From the NCBI GenBank assembly GCA_965644295.1, contig CBFFRP010000424.1:122611-186610 (forward strand): a stretch of 64,000 nt of DNA, read 5' to 3'. Under the pieces are notes generated by a model. That model saw nothing but the letters and a program-made list of their open reading frames with translations, ran no database searches and was not told the DNA's origin. Each line of letters starts with the position of its first letter. The first letter of the stretch is position 1. Positions 58,544 to 64,000 of the stretch are shown here, piece by piece. The position numbers and the translations under genes are program-made. This DNA is from Paraphysomonas bandaiensis. Lineage: Eukaryota > Chrysophyceae.

Positions 58544-59950
58544 ATAACACCATCGCGTGCAGCAAATAGCTACTTATAGGGTGAGCTGTTGTTGAACAGT
58601 GCCCAGTCGCTATCTGCTGATCTAAATAAGTTTCCCTCTTCGTCGTGATTGTTTTGTCACAGCGTTTTATGATGCTGTTGCTAATAACCATTGTCATTTA
58701 AAATTGATTATTTGTTTCGTTAAAACTCACGCTCACATACCTTATTATCTATTTATCTAAGACGTAATGAAGCTAGCTAAGTAAGGCATAGAATAGAAAT
58801 TTGTCTTCAGGGCTGTGTATCAATTTACTAATTTTCTAGTAATTGGCAATAGTTGTGTCTGGGACTGCAAATAATATTTGCAATTAAAGTGAATAATAAA
58901 AACTTTCTTTCATGATACAGCACTATTTTATATATAAACGGTACACTACGTCTAACACGTTTGTACCCAGCCATCATTCAGATTAAGCTGTTCTTCTCGA
59001 TCAGATTACTAAACCCATCTAAATGAGGCCGATATTGACTTTACTGTGTTTATCACTTACATTTTAATAATGGTTATCACAACATCGTTTGTTTAACTAT
59101 TACTAAGAGCAGTCCTTTATTAATCAACAACATAATTTTATACTTCTTTCATATCAACCCCTAATTAACTTCCGTATCTTGAATCGTAATTATACTTCAG
59201 CTTCATAGTTATAGCTATATATATATATATAGTATATTTGACAACATATTACAGTTTCTCCATATTGTATTCACTGTATTTTACAGTTCTATCTTAGAAA
59301 AGCATACGTATTCCGACACTAACATACTTATTCCAATCCTGGCATGATCTACCTACTATCACAAGACATCAAAATCACACTGACGTAGACGTGTGGATGT
59401 CGGAATCATAATCTTCACCGTGAATTACACAGCAGCATTGCAACACTTTCTTGCTGTACAATGTCTCCTTGGTCTAAACAGCAAAAGCAGTAAACTAAAG
59501 TTCTTCAGCTTCGTTGTAGTGGTTTAACCAACGATCTTTGACATGTTATTACTCTTGCGTGTTGAGGTTAAAGAACCTACTCTGACCCTCTAGAACTGTC
59601 ACACCGTTGTAATTAATAACAAAATGTCGCTGGGCACATATACATAATATATCCAAGCACTTCGATGCTAAGAGATAATGAGTTTGTACGTTTGTATCTC
59701 TCTGATTCTAGTAGATATATATACAGCTTAAAACACTATATAAAATTAAGCACCAAGTAATTGTAAACGTTTACCAATAATAATATTATTGCAATTATCA
59801 TTTTTTAAAAACTAATTAATTAAAACCTATTAGTCGTTACGCAAGCATGATGGTTTATTTATCAGTAGACGTGCAAACAAGGATATAATACATTGATTTA
59901 GAAATAATGGTCAATAATAAAAGCTAACCCTAATATTTTACTAGTTATTA
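58544..59950. other. Gene-free AT-rich region
   Basis: Includes a segment at 59.10-59.33 kb related to 24.10-24.24 kb (shared ACATAATTTTA, CTTCCGTATCT and GAATCGTA blocks), and an (AT)n run near 59218. No gene supported. Confidence 0.35.
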
Positions 59951-59951
59951 T

Positions 59952-60545
59952 AGAACACTACGAGAACTATCCGTGCGTCGCCGCAAGCACTAGAATGCAA
60001 CAGTCCTCTTGCTATATCACTCACTCAAAGCAAAATCCCTGACATCTGCTGACTTCAGGATTTTCGAGTACTTAGGTGAACTTGTCTCGGATACTTGTGA
60101 GACTTCAGCACAGGCAGATCCCCTTGAGGTGAGCCCATTCTTGGAAATCTGTTGGCATTCGCCAAGGCCCAAGGACGTCTACACAAGTGACACTTACTTG
60201 TGTCCCTTGCACCACCTAAGATCTGGTTATGAGTATAAGCAGAAAATTGTACCTACTGAATATGAGAATATGATATTACAAAACACAAGTAGCAGGGCCA
60301 ACTTGTAAAACGCAATAAATACTGCTAATAACAACTATACTTGCGACTTTTCTTTATCTTTAACCTCTCAGATACAAATTACAGTAAAATAATAACTCAA
60401 TACTTAGATATGAAACCTGGTGAAATTGCTTTACCAGGTTTTGGTATTACCTCGACTTTGACTATATATCACGTTAGCTTACAAGAAAAATCTCTCCGAT
60501 ACTTATCCACCAGAACACCACGAAATGGTGCAAGTCCGACTTTGT
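59952..60545 (-). repeat. R1 copy G (old, interrupted)
   Basis: Core (CGTGCGTCGCCGCAAGCAC) near 59972 and the 5' region to about 60260. Then about 200 bp of unrelated sequence, and the terminal R1 piece at about 60468-60545 (...CAAGTCCGACTTTG). It is strongly diverged. Confidence 0.6.
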
Positions 60546-61906
60546 ATTACAATTTATTAGAGTAAATTAATTGTTAGGCAGCTCGGTATGTTTTAACCAA
60601 CAAGCCTAATTGATACAATCATCATATTGCAAATCTGGTGCAATTATTAAGTACATACTATTAGTTGTCCAGTAAATAATAATTTTATCCCATAGTCCAT
60701 TTTTGTTATATACATAATATAATATATATATACTAGTCATAAATTAGTGGTTCTTTTATCCATTGCTGACTCTCTATGACAAGCACTAATAACTACATAT
60801 ATCAAAGAGATCGTTGGATAAGAACAAATTGAGAACCTCTACACAGCAATGTCGTGATACACAGCATAAAAGTTGATTGTAGATAGTAGTGTTAATGGCG
60901 TTGCGTATACGTTGGGGGGCACTACTATTAGTCACTATAGAATAGGATCATTTGATCGCAATGCTTATCATTATTTATTCACCAAGATGGCATCATACGA
61001 GTATTTTAGGAACTAAAAAAGGGCCTACCAAACGGAGTTTGTTAATGTCAGTGCCGGGAAAGGCCTATTGAAGCGAAAGAATGGATCAGGACGTTGTACG
61101 CAATTTTCACACCACACCAAGGCTCATGCAAGTTGGAGTGACAAGGTTCAAGTTTTTATTAACTGGTAGGGGTCTTAATATATGACTTTGTATAAACGCC
61201 TGGAATATGTCCCACTGATTATGGGTGATCTACTCTTTTTCTTTTGTCTAGGTAAAAAATTCCAAAAAATACTCCAAGTGAAAGACACCCATATACACCT
61301 TGAAACGTTGTATGGGAATATCGTTGGGTTTTACCATTCCCTTTCGTCGCTACTGTATTCGGGACCAAGTGACGGCAGGTGTGATGGTTACGACTGGGAC
61401 GCTGACTGCTGAGTGGCGAGGGTGATATGAGTGGGCCGTCCCCACTATCGTCAGAGGTGACATCGGTCACTCTAAGCTATGTGGGTGGTATCCGGGTTTC
61501 GTCGGAGGGGTGGGGTGAGGTAGAGAGGAAGAGAGTGCAATAAAACGTTGACGTTTCTGTGCAAAAATCAGCCTATTGGGGGTGAGATTGTAGTTCAAAG
61601 GCTATTCTAAAAAGCAATAAATTACCAATAATTGAATGTTTGGCTAATAATTGCAACTATTATTGTTTGATACTTCTCACTAATTAATCGTCAAATGTTA
61701 CGCAATACGCAAGCCTGATAACGGTGGGTTCCTTATGTCAGTACGTAAGTACTCTGGTGCAGAGTGCATCCCCTCAAAGGCCAAAGGGCATACAGTCGTA
61801 AAGTAGCCAGCACGGACTACATACTACATAAATATGGATACAAGATGATAATGTACATATGATCTGAATTAACGTCTGGACAAATATCAATACAAAATAC
61901 ATCATA
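60546..61906. other. Gene-free region
   Basis: Nothing convincingly coding. Short ORFs such as 61182-61412 lack any recognisable feature. Confidence 0.35.
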
Positions 61907-62686
61907 TTGAAGATGCGCAAGAGGCTCACAGACCGTACAAACCAAATGGAAGCACTACTAGAACAGAGAAGACTACAAGCAGTACTGCAGAAGATAGGAC
62001 TTAAAATCAAAACGCCACTTCGACTAACGACAGTGAGAACTACTGACGGGACACTTCTCACTACCCCGCAAGACATCCACGAAGGAATCAACAAACACTT
62101 TCGAGACCACCACGCGGAACCTGCAGGACTGGACCCAGTCGCACAAAGACTACAGGACGACCCCAACTGGTGGAAAACCCTCCTTGACCCTCAATCGGTG
62201 ACTTCCCAGGAGCCCCTCCATCCGTGCTCGAACATACCCCTTACCCTACAACACGGACTACGACGTGCACTATGCACTAAAGCTAAACCAGAAATGGCGG
62301 ACCTACTTGGAAAGGCTTTAGAGAAGGACATCACGCACGAAGAATTCTACTCCACCCTACATTCCATATCCTTCAACCGGGCTCCCGGACCCTCCATGGT
62401 CTCATCCAACATGGTCAAATCCTGGCCTCCAGCCATACAACAGGAAGCATTCACCCTTATCAAGTCGCTCTGGAAGCACAAACACGTGCCTACTTGGTGG
62501 AGAGACAGAGTAATGACCCCCATACTCAAGAAACCAGGAGAACCCTCTTTTTCCAACCTTCGACCGATCGGTCTGCTCGAAATATCACGGAAAATTCTGA
62601 CAAGAATAATCTCCCACAGGATACTCACAGTCTGGGAGGAACAGCAGATCCTTGTAAACCTGTGCAGGTTTAAAGCAGGTTTATAA
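61907..62686 (+). pseudogene. Non-LTR retrotransposon (LINE) reverse transcriptase fragment
   Basis: A 259-codon frame. Its middle reads 'FYSTLHSISFNRAPGPSMVSSNMVKSWPP', then 'KHVPTWWRDRVMTPILKKPGEPS' and 'NLRPIGLLEISRKILTRIIS'. These match the start of the reverse transcriptase domain (K.KAPGPDGI..E......W....V.PI.KK......YRPISLL....K). The frame stops before the catalytic YxDD box, and no RNase H or 3' part follows, so it cannot be active. Codon use is more C-rich than the flanks, pointing to a fairly recent or foreign origin. Confidence 0.8.
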
Positions 62687-64000
62687 TCATCAGCACTATC
62701 TTCTATTTTATATGCTGGGCTGTGATATATAATTCTTTTGAAGAGTTATTATTATTACAGTTTGGATGTATACATATATATGCGTACATACTAACCTAGT
62801 TTCTCTCTTTCACCCACACATATATGTATAGGTTGTGACCCTTCTACAGAATATATATATATGTTGTATCCTTACCCTAATATATGGTATATATGTGTAC
62901 ATGGCTCTATATTCAACCAGTGGCCTGTAAATGCACATATGTAGCTTCTACAATCACCTATAGTACGTAAACAGTGTACACGTGCTTTTCCTGCAATCAG
63001 TGGATGTGTCTGCGGCTTCTTTACCGTTATTATATGCCTCTGTGTGGTTCATATATCCATTTCCAATTACTGGTGGCTAAGGGTTGCCATAGACCGCCTC
63101 TGTCTGGAAGAAGGACCTGTATATCACCTGTCATGACTGTACGTACTGATTACATGATTTTACGGTACCTTCCATTCGATCATCACACTGTGTGGACCCT
63201 CGTACTGATGCTGCACAGTCAATATACTATATCGCCTCGTACTCTATATCGGCAATTGAAGAAGCAGTGGTCGTTAGCGAGTACAATGGTAATGCATCTC
63301 TGGACATATTGTTCAATTTTCACGATAATCTGCTCGCTTACAAGTATGTTCGGTATGTGTGCTGCAATCACATTAAGATGGCAGTTAGGAGCGAGCTGCA
63401 TCTCCTCTCAGCAACCGCACTGTATACCGTATATACTGTATATGATGTATTTGCAGTATTCCTCTATTGTATGTATGCGTCTATATCACTCGTAGGTATA
63501 CAGTATCAGTATACTGTACCCTACACTGTATAAATACAGGAAGCGAATACTGAACCAATGCTTTCCCTATTCTCAATGCTGATTGGTCGAGTGCCCATTA
63601 TCGTTTAGATGAGCAGCAGTTGAGAGTGTATACGGCAGAGTTCATACATTAATGTGTAGAGTATGAAGAAGAAGAATTCTCCAAGAACATTCATAAATAT
63701 CGTCACTCCTTCGCAGAAAATTTGGATTTAGTCACTGTGTGGCTGTCAACGCCCAAGCGCATCGTCATTCTTTTTAGTTAAGCTTGTTCTCTCTTTGTTG
63801 GTTGTTGTAGCTCGTCACTTTTCTGTTTAGTACTGAACTGCATAGCTGGTGAGTTGTGCTTTAGTTTCTTGGGGTGCCGAGAAGCATTTAGTACTGCAGA
63901 AGTAGTATAGGTTAATAATAAGCAACATTCTCTCTCTTAAAGCGAGTTTTAGCTTATTTAGAGTTTGGCTCTCAGGTCCCAACCTGAGTTCCATTGCATC
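62687..64000. other. Gene-free end of window
   Basis: TATA/TGTA-rich sequence around 62760-62960, GTATAC-type palindromes at 63420-63530 resembling those in divergent promoters elsewhere, then sequence with no recognised feature. Confidence 0.35.

Noticed and set aside
62974-63533. 173- and 113-aa overlapping ORFs near the window end
   Set aside because: Low-complexity Tyr/Cys/Ile composition from TATA/TGTA-rich DNA and no recognisable domain or splice partners.
1-64000. CRISPR arrays, bacterial operons, ribosome binding sites
   Set aside because: Intron-rich genes and eukaryotic protein families show this is nuclear eukaryotic DNA. Tandem repeats here have no spacer structure.
1-64000. tRNA, rRNA or snRNA genes
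   Set aside because: I looked for B-box-like GGTTCGANTCC motifs with matching arms by eye and found none. R1 contains GGTGCGAGTCC, but without a convincing cloverleaf or A box.

Overview
The window is nuclear DNA of a eukaryote. Most protein genes are split by short GT-AG introns, usually about 44-75 bp. Coding frames of recognisable eukaryotic proteins (Nup133, RNA polymerase III subunit RPC3, Rrp6-type exonuclease, DUF4211 protein) join across these introns with the standard code. The gaps between genes hold many degraded retrotransposons, DNA transposons and simple repeats. I cannot place the lineage. Two sugar-polymer sulfotransferases, an M43 protease and a Myb/SANT-like protein fit a free-living protist or early-branching opisthokont or alga, but this is inference.

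Layout: 1-3246 (+) is the 3' part of a Nup133-like gene. 3608-6000 is a repeat zone holding an interspersed repeat (called R1 here), a solo LTR and a hAT transposase remnant. 6405-7340 (-) is a small coiled-coil gene. 7405-8625 is a 1.2-kb (TACA)n array. 8866-11171 (+) is an ABCG half-transporter. 11849-12541 (+) is an intronless unknown gene. 13275-13766 is a hAT-type non-autonomous element with a perfect 8-bp target duplication. 16777-14162 (-) is a DUF4211 gene. 19019-19506 is a full-length R1 copy. 20886-19993 (-) is a Myb/SANT-like gene and 21217-21653 (+) encodes a small secreted I9-like protein. A Ty1/copia remnant lies near 22.7-23.4 kb. 28332-24412 (-) is a very divergent Hsp70-family protein with a membrane tail, divergent from RPC3 at 28847-31079 (+). 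34129-32228 (-) is a sulfotransferase, 34624-35820 (+) is 3-hydroxyacyl-CoA dehydrogenase, and 37996-36918 (-) is a uronyl/heparan 2-O-sulfotransferase-like gene. 38.3-42.4 kb is a transposon zone with two inverted-repeat-bounded elements. 45403-42845 (-) is an 852-aa single-exon gene, divergent from an Rrp6-like exonuclease at 45847-48246 (+). 48418-49396 is an LTR interrupted by R1. 54211-49604 (-) is a large low-complexity/coiled-coil gene, divergent from a DAO-family oxidoreductase at 54696-56201 (+). 57528-58543 (+) is a secreted M43 metalloprotease. 58.5-64 kb is repeat-rich, with a non-LTR reverse transcriptase fragment at 61907-62686.

Six gene pairs are head-to-head with about 330-515 bp between start codons (1.5 kb for the pair around the first microsatellite). 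The two long (TACA)n arrays both sit inside such divergent intergenic regions. The repeat families insert into each other, and three insertions show intact target-site duplications, so element boundaries can be read directly. The best candidate for something undescribed is R1: a SINE-like family with 14-bp target duplications and a conserved, foldable core of about 47 nt. No operon-like or single-pathway cluster is evident; the closest thing is the two sulfotransferases on either side of the dehydrogenase.
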